Counted from the stretch's first letter, positions 1 to 9,213 are shown. The stretch: DNA of 42,915 nt from an uncultured Bacteroidales bacterium (GCA_945787885.1 CALZJF010000016.1:1-42915); one strand, 5' to 3'. A program made the numbers and translations. The notes: generated from the letters alone by a model not told the origin.

Positions 1-461
1 ACTGACAAATTTACCATTCATTTTCACGCAAGCAGCATCCCTCTCTTATGTAGAGGAAGACTGAAGAACGAAGTTGAACCATTCATTGCGAGTCTCTCTT
101 ATGTGATGCCATGGCGAGAGCCTGATTATCCTTCATTTATTGCCTGTCGGCGCGAGAGGAGATGCAGCTAGACCCACGCAATGGGAGACGATGAGGGGCG
201 AAAACTGCAATGAAGACTGATTCCTGAACACACGTTGCCCGACTGCCGTGGGGAGACTGATGCACTCTTTTGGAGACGAACGACGAGACAATCATGCCCG
301 ACCCGAGAAGTTTGACGCTAAAACCTGATTTGACAGCCCCTGCCCCCCTTCATTACGAGAAGATGCCACGACTGGCAGGTTTGAGGTTTTCGATGAAACT
401 TGCAGGATAGAACCTACCTCTATCATCCAATAAATATTATTCTCACAAAACGATAACAACT
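1..461. other. Gene-free leader before the kinase/FHA operon
   Basis: No open frame of useful length and no RNA gene was recognised here. A 14-base string at about 407-420 (GATAGAACCTACCT) equals the right tip of the 191-bp palindromic repeat found elsewhere in the window, but no matching left arm or core is visible, so it may be a remnant or chance. No convincing TAnnTTTG promoter element was found, although the promoter of the downstream operon should lie here. Confidence 0.5.
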
Positions 462-1277
462 ATGTCCCAGAACAAGACCGTATTTCCTGGTGTAGGACAA
501 GAAGGCGAAGACTTCTCCCCGCACCGCCAGCAAGCGCCGTACAGCGACAACTATTCACGCCCAGCCTATGCCAACCGTAGTGCAGGGACAGTTTTCCCAG
601 GCATGGAGGGCATGCAGCCTGGCAGACCACAGCGCCCGGAGCAGCCACAGCCCTGCAGGCCGACGGGAAACCATGGGAACAAGCCCATCGTGGGATTCCT
701 CTACTCCGTCTCGCGAACTGCAGCCGGAGAGTTCTGGCCCGTATATATCGGACAGAACGTCATCGGATGCGCTCCTTCGTGCGACATTGTCCTGAAGGAA
801 GGCACCGTCTCGCAGCGGCATGCCATACTGCACATCAACAAGATGAAAAAGCCTGAGAAACTGGAGGCTACCATCTCTGACTGCCAATCAACGAATGGCA
901 CGATGCTCAATGGCAACAGTGTCTCCGTGGCACGTCCGCCTGAGTGCATCAACGGAGATGTCATCACCATCGGAGAAAACTATGAGCTCCTCTTTGTGCT
1001 CATTGACGTCAAAGCATTGGGACTCACCACGGCTGAACAATTCTATGCCATCAACGATGACGACGATGATGACTACGATGACCGCAGAAATTCCCGGCAA
1101 AACATGAACAACGCCAACCGCCCTACGTTCAACCAGCAAGATTTTCCGCCCCGCTTCAATGGGCCTGACCCTTCTCCTTACGGCGGAGCGTCAAAACCGT
1201 CGGGCGATTCTACCATGGGACTTGACCCTACGGCGGGCAACGGCTTCAACCATGGCGGAACGATGGGCATGGAATAG
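462..1277 (+). CDS. Cytoplasmic FHA-domain protein with duplicated TVFPG motifs
   Basis: This 271-residue protein has no signal peptide or membrane segment. One FHA fold spans about residues 93-182, with TVSQRHA (S117, H120) and STNGT (N145, G146) matching the phosphothreonine-binding loops. The usual GR arginine is a cysteine (IGC, C103), which may weaken phosphopeptide binding. The N-terminal tail is Pro/Gln-rich and carries TVFPG twice (T6 and T43). After the FHA domain come an acidic run (about 199-207), an Asn/Pro/Gly-rich tail and two TMG motifs (T251, T267). These repeated threonine motifs are candidate kinase sites, by analogy with FHA proteins such as GarA that are phosphorylated in a flexible tail; this is inference. 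It is the first gene of the kinase/phosphatase run, so a shared adaptor or substrate role is likely. Confidence 0.85.
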   Translation: MSQNKTVFPGVGQEGEDFSPHRQQAPYSDNYSRPAYANRSAGTVFPGMEGMQPGRPQRPEQPQPCRPTGNHGNKPIVGFLYSVSRTAAGEFWPVYIGQNVIGCAPSCDIVLKEGTVSQRHAILHINKMKKPEKLEATISDCQSTNGTMLNGNSVSVARPPECINGDVITIGENYELLFVLIDVKALGLTTAEQFYAINDDDDDDYDDRRNSRQNMNNANRPTFNQQDFPPRFNGPDPSPYGGASKPSGDSTMGLDPTAGNGFNHGGTMGME

Positions 1278-1473
1278 GCCTGCTCACCAAGAGGGGCTGC
1301 CTGAAAATCCATGATGCCTGCATGAATCATGAAACGGCCCTCAGAATGACACTGAGCCCGAAGAGACCCTGACTTATCCCATAATCAACACGAGGACATA
1401 TACACACACATTATATATATATATGAGTAGCCGTATAATGCCCCCTATAAAAAACAGAAGAAACGAACACACA

Positions 1474-3012
1474 ATGCCAGTAATCCGACTGCAAGGCAAC
1501 ATAGAGAAACAGCGGGGCATATACTATGAATATGACCCCACCGATACACCGCTGGGCGAAGGCGGCATGGGAAAGGTGTACAAAGGATGGTGCTGCGATG
1601 TAAACACAGGACAACGCCGTGAAGTGGCCATCAAATTTCTATACAGCGACCTCCCACAGCACGTCATCGCACGAGCTCGCAGAGAAGCTGCCGTACAACT
1701 CCGAAACGACAACCTTATAGAGATGCTGGGATTCTTGGAGGTGCAGGATAAAGACTGCATCGGCCAACCCATCATCCGCTATCATGTCATCAGCGAATAC
1801 CTTAACGGCATCTCGCTCGACAGTCTGCTCGAAGGGAAAATCACTAACCCAAGAGGCGAGGTCATCCCCTTCGCACAGGAATTGTATGGGAAATATCAGA
1901 ACGACCCCTACCATTTCGCCATCATCGTCATACGCAGCCTGCTGTCAGGACTGATGGCTCTCCACGATGCAGGATACGTGCATCGCGACATCGACCCCTC
2001 AAACATCATGATTACCGCCGATGGCCACATCAAGCTCATAGACTTCGGCATTGCCAAGAAGACCACCGGCAAGAACACCAAGGAGTCGTCGTACACCGTG
2101 CCCGGACAGTTCATCGGGAAGCCTAAATATGCTGCCCCGGAGCTGGCCAGAGGCCTGGTGGACTCTGTGGGGCCTGCCACAGATATCTACGCTGTGGGCT
2201 GTCTGCTCTTTCAACTCGTCGTCGGAAGGGTGCCTTTCGATGGAGAAATGGCTGAAGTGCTGGAAATGCAACTCACCCGCGAGCTCCCACTTCGCGAAAT
2301 CAAGCAGAAGACCCTTCGCGAAATCATCCGGAAAGCCACTCAGAAAAAGATGAACGCACGCTATCTCAGTGCTGCGGAATTTCGTGTGGCAGTAGATAAG
2401 CTGGCAGCACTGCCCTATCCCGACAAGGGCATTGACTGGAAGATGATAGGATCCGTCTGCGCAGCAGTGGTGCTGGCATGCGCACTGGTGGGCGGGGGCA
2501 TCAAATTATTGAACCTTCCATCCGAACCCTCTGCGCACCAAGGAGAAGAGACGACGAAGCTGACCGATAAGGTGGAATGCGGAACGGCATGGGCAATGAT
2601 GAAAAATCCTGCTACGGCTCAAGAAGGATACGATGCCCTCAAACAACTCGCTCAGCAGGACGACCCGCAGGCTCTCTATCTCCTGAGCCGGCTCTACTTC
2701 CTCAGCGGCGAAGAATCTGACGTGGCAGGAGTGCCTGACTCGCTGAAGCTCATACGCGAACAACTGGGCATCAGCATTGACAACGCCCAAGCCCACGCCC
2801 TGCTAAAAAAGGCCGTAGCACTCTCGCCCACGAACTATCACGCTCAGTATGAGTTAGGCTGCAACTACAAATCAAACCGCAGAGGAACTACTCGCAACAA
2901 TGATTCAGCTTACGTCTGTCTCCATGCCGCTCGCGAGCAAGCACACTCTGTGGGCGACAACAGCTATGAGCAAAAGATCAGCGAGAAGATGTCAAATCTG
3001 GTAAAGCCATAA
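1474..3012 (+). CDS. Membrane Ser/Thr protein kinase with periplasmic helical-repeat domain
   Basis: Hanks-type kinase of 512 residues if started here; an in-frame ATG at 1423 would add 17 residues but lies in a TA tract, whereas 1474 has A-rich upstream sequence. Visible motifs are the glycine loop GEGGMG (28-33), ATP-anchoring lysine VAIK (K54), HRD (170-172), DFG (190-192) and APE (221-223). The catalytic loop reads HRDIDPSN, so the lysine that normally follows HRD by two positions is aspartate (D174). A single membrane segment (about 325-345) follows the kinase domain. The exported C-terminal part of about 165 residues has Ala/Leu-rich helical segments resembling Sel1/TPR repeats (for example around ALYLLSRLY and YHAQYELGCNY). 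It probably phosphorylates FHA partners encoded nearby; its signal is unknown. Confidence 0.9.
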   Translation: MPVIRLQGNIEKQRGIYYEYDPTDTPLGEGGMGKVYKGWCCDVNTGQRREVAIKFLYSDLPQHVIARARREAAVQLRNDNLIEMLGFLEVQDKDCIGQPIIRYHVISEYLNGISLDSLLEGKITNPRGEVIPFAQELYGKYQNDPYHFAIIVIRSLLSGLMALHDAGYVHRDIDPSNIMITADGHIKLIDFGIAKKTTGKNTKESSYTVPGQFIGKPKYAAPELARGLVDSVGPATDIYAVGCLLFQLVVGRVPFDGEMAEVLEMQLTRELPLREIKQKTLREIIRKATQKKMNARYLSAAEFRVAVDKLAALPYPDKGIDWKMIGSVCAAVVLACALVGGGIKLLNLPSEPSAHQGEETTKLTDKVECGTAWAMMKNPATAQEGYDALKQLAQQDDPQALYLLSRLYFLSGEESDVAGVPDSLKLIREQLGISIDNAQAHALLKKAVALSPTNYHAQYELGCNYKSNRRGTTRNNDSAYVCLHAAREQAHSVGDNSYEQKISEKMSNLVKP

Positions 3013-3067
3013 GACTGGAGTCAGCCAATTCCCTAATATTCCTTAACGTAGCATTCCTCAACGCAAT

Positions 3068-3994
3068 ATGGCAAAGAATAATTTTCAAACAGTTTATCAA
3101 CGCCCCGACGACCCCTATATTTATCTGTGGGTGATAGGCGAATGGTACTGCTACGACCCATCCTCAAAGCCTTTAGGCAGCGGAGCCATGGGCACCGTCT
3201 TTATGGGCTATCGTTGCAAAGATGGGGCTCTCATGGCCATCAAACGCGTGAAGGACAGCTTTGCAAATAACCCCCTCATACGCGAAAGAGCCCGGCAGGA
3301 GGCATCGCTGGCATTCAGACACCCTAACCTCGTGGAGATGATTGGATACTGCGAGTATGCTCCGGACAGCGGACCCATTTTCATGGTCAGCAAATTCGTG
3401 GCAGGCAAGGACATTGACAAGTACGTAGCCGAATTCATCAATGGCCCCGACCGCGTAGAGAAGATTTGCTCTGCCATGTGCCAAGTGCTTGACGCACTGG
3501 AATATGTACACTCCAGAGGAGTCATTCACCGCGACATCAAACCTTCAAACATCATGGTTGAGGAAGATTCCAACGTGCGGCTCATGGACTTGGGCATCGC
3601 CCGCATGAACGGCGGCAATAAGTTTTCGGCATACGGATTTATCGGCACACCGCAATATGCTGCTCCCGAACAAGTGTTGAGGGAAAAGACAGGCATTGTG
3701 CAAATCAATGCCTCAACTGACCTCTACGCGCTGGGCATCACATTCTACGAACTCTTGACGGGACACAATCCCTTCGACTGCGATACGGAAATCGACACGC
3801 TGACCCGACAAATCAGAGAGCCTCTCCCCATCAGCGACCAAATACCCAAACGACTCATGAACGTTCTGCTCAAAGCCACAGAGAAAGAGCAGTCAAAACG
3901 CTACCAGAAGGCTGCTGACTTCAAAGCTGCAGTAGAAGAGGCCATGATGCCGCCCAAAAGCTTTTGGCAGAGGGTGAAAGAATGGTTTGCCTAA
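3068..3994 (+). CDS. Soluble Ser/Thr protein kinase with DLG in place of DFG
   Basis: A 308-residue Hanks-type kinase without a membrane segment. Motifs: GSGAMG (37-42), AIK (K59), E78 in helix C, HRDIKPSN (154-161) complete with its lysine, a magnesium loop reading DLG rather than DFG (174-176), and APE (199-201). DLG variants occur among active kinases, so loss of activity cannot be assumed. The short tail ends in an aromatic/basic stretch (WQRVKEWF) that could sit on a membrane surface. It lies 55 bases after the membrane kinase and 90 before the phosphatase, so the operon encodes one tethered and one free kinase. The two N-termini align around YDP..(T/S)..PLG.G.MG, suggesting an old duplication. 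Confidence 0.9.
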   Translation: MAKNNFQTVYQRPDDPYIYLWVIGEWYCYDPSSKPLGSGAMGTVFMGYRCKDGALMAIKRVKDSFANNPLIRERARQEASLAFRHPNLVEMIGYCEYAPDSGPIFMVSKFVAGKDIDKYVAEFINGPDRVEKICSAMCQVLDALEYVHSRGVIHRDIKPSNIMVEEDSNVRLMDLGIARMNGGNKFSAYGFIGTPQYAAPEQVLREKTGIVQINASTDLYALGITFYELLTGHNPFDCDTEIDTLTRQIREPLPISDQIPKRLMNVLLKATEKEQSKRYQKAADFKAAVEEAMMPPKSFWQRVKEWFA

Positions 3995-4084
3995 ATACCT
4001 GAACTACTAGCATTCCTGACAGAACGCTTCTCACCCTTGAGAACATTTCCTGAAACGTACTATTTACATCCCCCCTTTCAGCTT

Positions 4085-5230
4085 ATGGACTTAGTTCAAA
4101 TCAAAACCCCGACATACCTGACTGGCTATGCAGAATCGCGCATCGGCGGACGCTCAGAAAACCAAGACTCGTATGGGTATTGCCAGACTCCCTTTGGATT
4201 CCTCGTCACCGTCTGCGATGGCATGGGCGGAGGGCCTGGTGGAAAGACCGCATCTACCATCGCCGTCCGGGAAATCATCCAAGGCGTATGCGAAGGCAAA
4301 GAGGAAGAAGAGCCGACAAACATCATCATCAAAGCTGTACGTCGTGCAAACATGGCCATCATCAGCGCAGGAGCCGAGAATCCTGCACTGAAAGGAATGG
4401 GTTCCACCTGCACCGTGCTACTCATTACCGAGGAATGCGCCTACATTGCCCACGTGGGCGACAGCCGGGTTTATCAGTTTAGAGGACACGCCAAAGTCTT
4501 CAGGACATTCGACCACTCCATGGTCTTCGGATTGGTGAAGCAGAAAGTAATCACGGAAGAGCAGGCCCGGCTCTCCGAACAATCAAATATTATAACGCGC
4601 GCGCTGGGCATCAAGCCCGATGTCGAGGTGGACATTACCATCAGGCCCTACCTCGCGGGCGACAGATTCCTGCTCTGCACGGACGGCATCCACGGTGCTG
4701 TGCCTGAAGAGGAACTTATCAAGACCGCCACCAGCCGCAAACACGCACTCGGGGCTCTGGCTGACGAGATTGCTACCACAATCGATGGAAAAGGCCGCGC
4801 AGAAGGCGGCGGACACGACAATCTAACGCTGGCTTTGCTCGAAACAAAAATCAATTCTAAACAGAAAGACAAAATGGGAAAGACCGTTAAAATCCTGCTT
4901 GCTGTGCTGTCAGCCGTATGCCTCCTCAGCATTGTCGGTAACATCCTGCAATGCACTTCTGGGAAAAATACTCCTCAAGCCCCTGCAGAACAAGCCCCTG
5001 CTGTGCAAGACTCCATGCTAAAGGAAACTTGCGCCTCGCTGAAAGATTCTCTTGACAAGAACCTCCTTACCATCAGCCATCTCAATGACTCCATCTCAAA
5101 TCAGGCCGACTCCATCAAACTCTATAAAGAAAACTGCGGAAAGCTGAAAAAGGAAAACGAGAAACTACAGGAAGAAGTCGAAAAAGCGAAACAAACTGCA
5201 AGCAATCCCTCCTCAAAACCTAAACGGTAA
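4085..5230 (+). CDS. Membrane-anchored PP2C-family Ser/Thr phosphatase
   Basis: A PPM/PP2C phosphatase of 381 residues, the expected counterpart of the two kinases. The ATG at 4085 is preferred over an upstream TTG at 4037 because the catalytic domain begins soon after it. Metal-binding motifs are present: ENQD (25-28), VCDGMGG (D45), AHVGDSR (about 122-128), CTDG (D200) and GGGHDN (D245). A membrane helix spans about 268-290 after the catalytic domain. The exported remainder is low-complexity, Pro/Ala-rich, then a strongly charged coiled coil (KLKKENEKLQEEVEKAK). The layout, enzyme inside and coiled coil outside, mirrors that of the membrane kinase upstream, and the exported parts could respond to an envelope cue. 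That coupling is inference. Confidence 0.92.
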   Translation: MDLVQIKTPTYLTGYAESRIGGRSENQDSYGYCQTPFGFLVTVCDGMGGGPGGKTASTIAVREIIQGVCEGKEEEEPTNIIIKAVRRANMAIISAGAENPALKGMGSTCTVLLITEECAYIAHVGDSRVYQFRGHAKVFRTFDHSMVFGLVKQKVITEEQARLSEQSNIITRALGIKPDVEVDITIRPYLAGDRFLLCTDGIHGAVPEEELIKTATSRKHALGALADEIATTIDGKGRAEGGGHDNLTLALLETKINSKQKDKMGKTVKILLAVLSAVCLLSIVGNILQCTSGKNTPQAPAEQAPAVQDSMLKETCASLKDSLDKNLLTISHLNDSISNQADSIKLYKENCGKLKKENEKLQEEVEKAKQTASNPSSKPKR

Positions 5231-5278
5231 GTAGGGATTCACGACGATTCTTATTAAATCCATATCATAAAAAAGACA

Positions 5279-5890
5279 ATGAAAACATATTCCATAGGCC
5301 GCGACCTAAACTGTGATATCGTCATCAATGATTCCACTGATGTCATCAGCCGTCGCCATGCACTGCTCAATATCACCCCCTCGGGCAAAATGACGATTAT
5401 CGACCAAAGCAGCAACGGCACCTATGTAAACGGCATCAAAATTAGCCCTAACGTCCCCGTTCCCGTCACACGAAAAGATACCATATCATTGGCACACGTG
5501 GCAAAACTCGACTGGGCTCTCGTCCCTGACGAAGGGCGGTCAATGAAATATGCCATCGGTGGTGCTGCTGGCATATTACTGTTGGCATGCGCAGCATTCG
5601 GCATCAACCACTTTGTCAATCAGCCTGAGACTCCCCAACCAAGCAGCTCCACTATCACCGCAACTGACTCCTTGAACCAAAAGACAAAGAAACTGGCTGA
5701 AGACTCTATCAAAAAGGCAAAAGAGGACTCTATCAAGAAAACTGTAAAAGACAGTATCGACAAAGCCCAAAAGAGACCGAGCGCTACCACACCGACACAG
5801 GAAAAACGATCTCGGAAAAAACCTGATTCACAGCCACAGAAGGAAACGCCCAAGCCTAAACCCCAAACGCCAAAACGCGTGGCAGGATAG
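5279..5890 (+). CDS. FHA domain-membrane protein with Lys/Pro-rich periplasmic tail
   Basis: A 203-residue protein beginning directly with an FHA domain (about 1-80) that keeps all key residues: IGR (R8), ISRRH (S24, H27) and SSNGT (N46, G47). One membrane helix spans about 91-112. The remainder is predicted periplasmic and unstructured: a repeated D-S-I-K-K-type stretch (about 139-165), then a Lys/Pro/Thr-rich tail typical of peptidoglycan- or surface-associated linkers. It has no enzymatic domain. It probably recruits phosphothreonine proteins to the inner membrane. It is 48 bases behind the phosphatase gene, and its FHA domain resembles the first FHA domain of the next protein. Confidence 0.87.
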   Translation: MKTYSIGRDLNCDIVINDSTDVISRRHALLNITPSGKMTIIDQSSNGTYVNGIKISPNVPVPVTRKDTISLAHVAKLDWALVPDEGRSMKYAIGGAAGILLLACAAFGINHFVNQPETPQPSSSTITATDSLNQKTKKLAEDSIKKAKEDSIKKTVKDSIDKAQKRPSATTPTQEKRSRKKPDSQPQKETPKPKPQTPKRVAG

Positions 5891-6047
5891 CAGTTCCCCT
5901 CTTGTTCCTGAGGGCTTGCATCTAAAACGTAAGAAAACTTCACACCATGCCACATAGGCAAAGAGGCTATTCAGCAATTGCTGCAAGGGAGACTTTCTTC
6001 CAAGCCCTCCATTCCCCTCCACACATATATATATTATATAGAAAACC

Positions 6048-7625
6048 ATGAGACTCTTAAAAGTAGGCCGCGACGGTTCATGCGATATCGTACTCCACAG
6101 TGACAAGGCCAGCTCACTGCACGCTGAAATCACATTGCTCAATAATGGAGACATTCTGCTGGAAGACAAAAACAGCCGGAATGGAACGTACATCATGAAC
6201 CGCCCCATCAAGCCAGGTACACAAGTAAACATCAAACGCGGCGATGCCATTCGTTTTGCTGATGTCGAACTCATCTGGGACCAAATACCGCAGCAAGAAG
6301 ACAATTCTGCCTATAAAGCGGTATATGGCATCGGTTCAAATTTCAGGAACGATATTCAGATATCAGGAAACACCGTCAGCCGATTTCACGCCACGCTGAA
6401 AATTGACAGGAAAGGCAAGGCTTTCATCATTGACCACAGCAAGAACGGCACAATGGTGAATGGTACACGCATCAGTCCGCACAGACCGACACTCATCAAA
6501 CGCACGGATTCTGTAGTCTGCGGCGGTGTCCCTGTCAATCTTTCCCAATATCTTCCCAGCAACAGCCTGCGCAAGGTACTGCTGGTGGCAGCATGCGCCT
6601 TGGTACTGGTAGGCGCAGCCATCGGACTTTACAAGCCTATAAGCAGTCTTTTCGCCACTACTCATCCCGCTACCACGCAAGCCATGGAGAATGCTTCTGC
6701 CTGCGTCTATGCAGGATATTACTACGAGGTGACCATCAAGGACGACCCCTTCGTGTCGAAAGTGAAGGATTGGCCGAAGAAATGGTATGTAGGCTATGAC
6801 TCTGACGGTGACCTCTGTGTCAGAATCAAGACTGATGACCTCCGCCCCATACCATACACAGGAACAGCATTCTTCATTTCTGAGAATGGAGAAATGGGCA
6901 CCAACCGTCATATCGCCGTGCCTTGGGAATACCGCACTGCTGAAGTAGAGGAAACCATCAAGACCGAGATGGAAAAGATACGCAGTTCTAACAGCTACTA
7001 CAGCGAATATCTTCTCAGCCTATTAGTATGGGGCATACAAAATGGTATTCCCAGCGATGACGCACAGGCATGGTGGCAACGCTATCAGAAATCAGAGATC
7101 GTTATCAGCGGTTCTCATTCCTATTTCGGAGTTGGACTCACAGGCTCGAAAATCAACAATCTGATAGACCTACAGCAGGCGCAGGTGATTGCAGAGTCGG
7201 GCGATGCAAAAAAAGATGTGGCTCTTATCCGTCTCAACACACGCAAGACGCCCGACTACCTCGTAAAGATGAAAGCCTACTACGACATCAAGCAGGCACG
7301 CACGGATGAAACTACGCTTAAACCGCAAGAAGAAGAGTTCACCATCGTTGGATATCCCCTCGGTGAACGTGTTTCTGACGAGAGTTTCGATGGCAAGGAG
7401 TTGCGCCCGACTATTCACAAAGCCACACTCAGCAAGATGCCCGATGAAAATCAGATTCAGATACAAGCTGTCGGCATCGGCGGACAAAGCGGTTCCCCCG
7501 TCTGCGACAAGAAACATCGTCTCGTCGGAGTGCTTTGCTCTGGATACCAAGGCACAGAAGTGACCTTCTGCTGCAATATCAAACATTTGGTAGAACTCTA
7601 CGAAAAGCATAAAGTCAGACAATGA
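6048..7625 (+). CDS. FHA-FHA-membrane-trypsin-like serine protease fusion
   Basis: A 525-residue protein with two N-terminal FHA domains, a membrane helix and an exported S1-type protease domain. FHA1 (about 1-78) has VGRD, SSLHA and SRNGT. FHA2 (about 90-165) has VSRFHA and SKNGT, but its GR arginine is serine (IGS). The helix is at about 174-195. The protease domain shows GTAFFIS and TNRHI (catalytic H288), KDVALIRL (D390) and GGQSGSPV (S481), the arrangement of HtrA/trypsin-like enzymes; no PDZ domain is seen after it. Cytoplasmic phosphothreonine reading is thus covalently joined to a periplasmic protease, suggesting inside-out control of proteolysis. That control is inference. The stop overlaps the next start by four bases, indicating translational coupling. 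Confidence 0.92.
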   Translation: MRLLKVGRDGSCDIVLHSDKASSLHAEITLLNNGDILLEDKNSRNGTYIMNRPIKPGTQVNIKRGDAIRFADVELIWDQIPQQEDNSAYKAVYGIGSNFRNDIQISGNTVSRFHATLKIDRKGKAFIIDHSKNGTMVNGTRISPHRPTLIKRTDSVVCGGVPVNLSQYLPSNSLRKVLLVAACALVLVGAAIGLYKPISSLFATTHPATTQAMENASACVYAGYYYEVTIKDDPFVSKVKDWPKKWYVGYDSDGDLCVRIKTDDLRPIPYTGTAFFISENGEMGTNRHIAVPWEYRTAEVEETIKTEMEKIRSSNSYYSEYLLSLLVWGIQNGIPSDDAQAWWQRYQKSEIVISGSHSYFGVGLTGSKINNLIDLQQAQVIAESGDAKKDVALIRLNTRKTPDYLVKMKAYYDIKQARTDETTLKPQEEEFTIVGYPLGERVSDESFDGKELRPTIHKATLSKMPDENQIQIQAVGIGGQSGSPVCDKKHRLVGVLCSGYQGTEVTFCCNIKHLVELYEKHKVRQ

Positions 7626-9199
7626 GACGCAGCATTTTCCTCTTACTTTACACCCTGATGCTTGCCATCAGTGGTTTCGCAAAAACTGTCGTATGGAGTG
7701 TACCTCCGGAATTTGACACCCTGACGCCATACGCCGATGGAGTTTTCTTCTGCCAGAAGGGAGGAAAATGGGGACTTGTCTCGCAGCAGGGAAAAATGCT
7801 GCTACCCACGCAGTATGATTTCATCACCTATATGACGGATGGCTACGCCTTGGCGGGAGTAAAAGATGGTACAAAAAACAAAATCAGTTGCATCATCAGC
7901 GACGACTATGGCGTAACCGAAGTAAAAGGTGCATACTATTTGGTCAATCGCTACTACACCTTCTTCTCAGAAGACAAGATTCCCGTGGCGAACAAGGCTG
8001 GCAAGGAGGGATACATGGACACGAGTGGCGAAATCGTCATCAAGTGTCAGTTCGACAAAGTTCACCCCTTCTCCGAAGGCTTAGCATCCGTTTCAAAATA
8101 TCCCAAGGCTTTCTACATCAACGAGCAGTATGACAACAATCCCAAAGCCAGCATCTTGCCCGTAGAGTTCAACTATGGCGACCTCACCTTCGCCACCACT
8201 TTCTACAAAGGACAAGCAGTCGTGGCCTACAATACAAAGAGTGCTGTCATCAACACCCACGGACAAAAGATTGGCAACTATTCGGGACGCATCAACGCCA
8301 CGTGCTTTAACAAATTCGACTATACGATTAAGGACTGCGGAGCGAAGGAGCGCAGTGCCGAATATAAGCCCGACTCGGGCACATCCATCGTAGCATTCGT
8401 TGAACAAAACGGACTGATGGGATACAGAGAGGGCACAGACACTCTGCTCCATGCCTCGCTCTCTACGGCAGGCTCTTTCCTCAACACGGGCTATGCCGTC
8501 GCCTGCCAAAACGGCAAGGCCGGACTGCTACACATCATCGAGGGCGATGTAAAGCCCTACTTGGAAGTTGGCGGAAAGCCTTTACAACAAGGCGGAAAGC
8601 TCACGGCATCTGACAAAGGCCTCCTCTCACCCTGCAATATCATCGTAGAACTGGGTCCACGTTGCAGCCCTGAGGATTACACCGTGAACATCGACAACGG
8701 CACTGGCGAGTTGAAGCCGGCCACCACCGTTGCTTCTTCCGGAAAGTTAGGAGCCTCCTTCACCCCCGAATTGCCAGCCCCGAAAGCGCAGGCTTTACAA
8801 CTTCGCTGCGAGGTCTGCTACAAAGGTTTACCCGTCAGTCGATTCGCTCAGCAGGTGGAAGTGCAGCATCCTGCTCCGAAGCCTGCCGTTCAAACTGTTC
8901 GCCATCTGCGCATTTCAGGCCCTTCAGTACAGACGGAGAAGGCGAACGAGAAAGACGAACAAGTGGTATTAGCCGTCGTTCACAACAACTCCGACTCTGG
9001 CATCACTGTCACTGCCACACTGAAAGTCCCCGCGAAAGACAAGACTGCGCGGCAGACACTCACCATCCCTGCCAATGGCAGTAAGAAAATTGCCGTCGTC
9101 ATCCCCAACGTCGGCAAGACTGAGACCGTCAGTGCCAGCATCGTGCTGTCGTCGGGCGAGTCGGCCTCAGGTTCCGTCACGCTTAAACCATATTATTAA
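7622..9199 (+). CDS. Exported WG-repeat protein
   Basis: A 525-residue protein with a signal peptide (about 1-20, hydrophobic LLLYTLMLAIS). The N-terminal half contains WG-type beta repeats, such as GKWGLVSQQGKMLLP (about 48-62) and GKEGYMDTSGEIVIKCQFD (about 122-140), plus a weaker copy near GLMGYREG (about 266). WG repeats are usually interaction modules. The last about 100 residues look like an immunoglobulin or CARDB-like beta domain (alternating hydrophobic strands around ISGPSV, VVLAVVHN, TATLKVP). No catalytic motif is evident. The ATGA overlap with the FHA-protease gene suggests the two are made together, so it may be a periplasmic partner or substrate of that protease. Confidence 0.82.
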   Translation: MRRSIFLLLYTLMLAISGFAKTVVWSVPPEFDTLTPYADGVFFCQKGGKWGLVSQQGKMLLPTQYDFITYMTDGYALAGVKDGTKNKISCIISDDYGVTEVKGAYYLVNRYYTFFSEDKIPVANKAGKEGYMDTSGEIVIKCQFDKVHPFSEGLASVSKYPKAFYINEQYDNNPKASILPVEFNYGDLTFATTFYKGQAVVAYNTKSAVINTHGQKIGNYSGRINATCFNKFDYTIKDCGAKERSAEYKPDSGTSIVAFVEQNGLMGYREGTDTLLHASLSTAGSFLNTGYAVACQNGKAGLLHIIEGDVKPYLEVGGKPLQQGGKLTASDKGLLSPCNIIVELGPRCSPEDYTVNIDNGTGELKPATTVASSGKLGASFTPELPAPKAQALQLRCEVCYKGLPVSRFAQQVEVQHPAPKPAVQTVRHLRISGPSVQTEKANEKDEQVVLAVVHNNSDSGITVTATLKVPAKDKTARQTLTIPANGSKKIAVVIPNVGKTETVSASIVLSSGESASGSVTLKPYY

Positions 9200-9213
9200 C
9201 CAGTAATACTATC

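Noticed and set aside
407-420. Complete copy of the 191-bp element upstream of the first gene
   Set aside because: Only the 14-base right tip matches; no core or left end is visible.
462-9199. Type VI secretion regulatory locus or TerY-phosphatase-kinase triad
   Set aside because: No Tss structural genes and no von Willebrand A (TerY) protein are present in the window; only the kinase/PP2C/FHA part resembles those systems.
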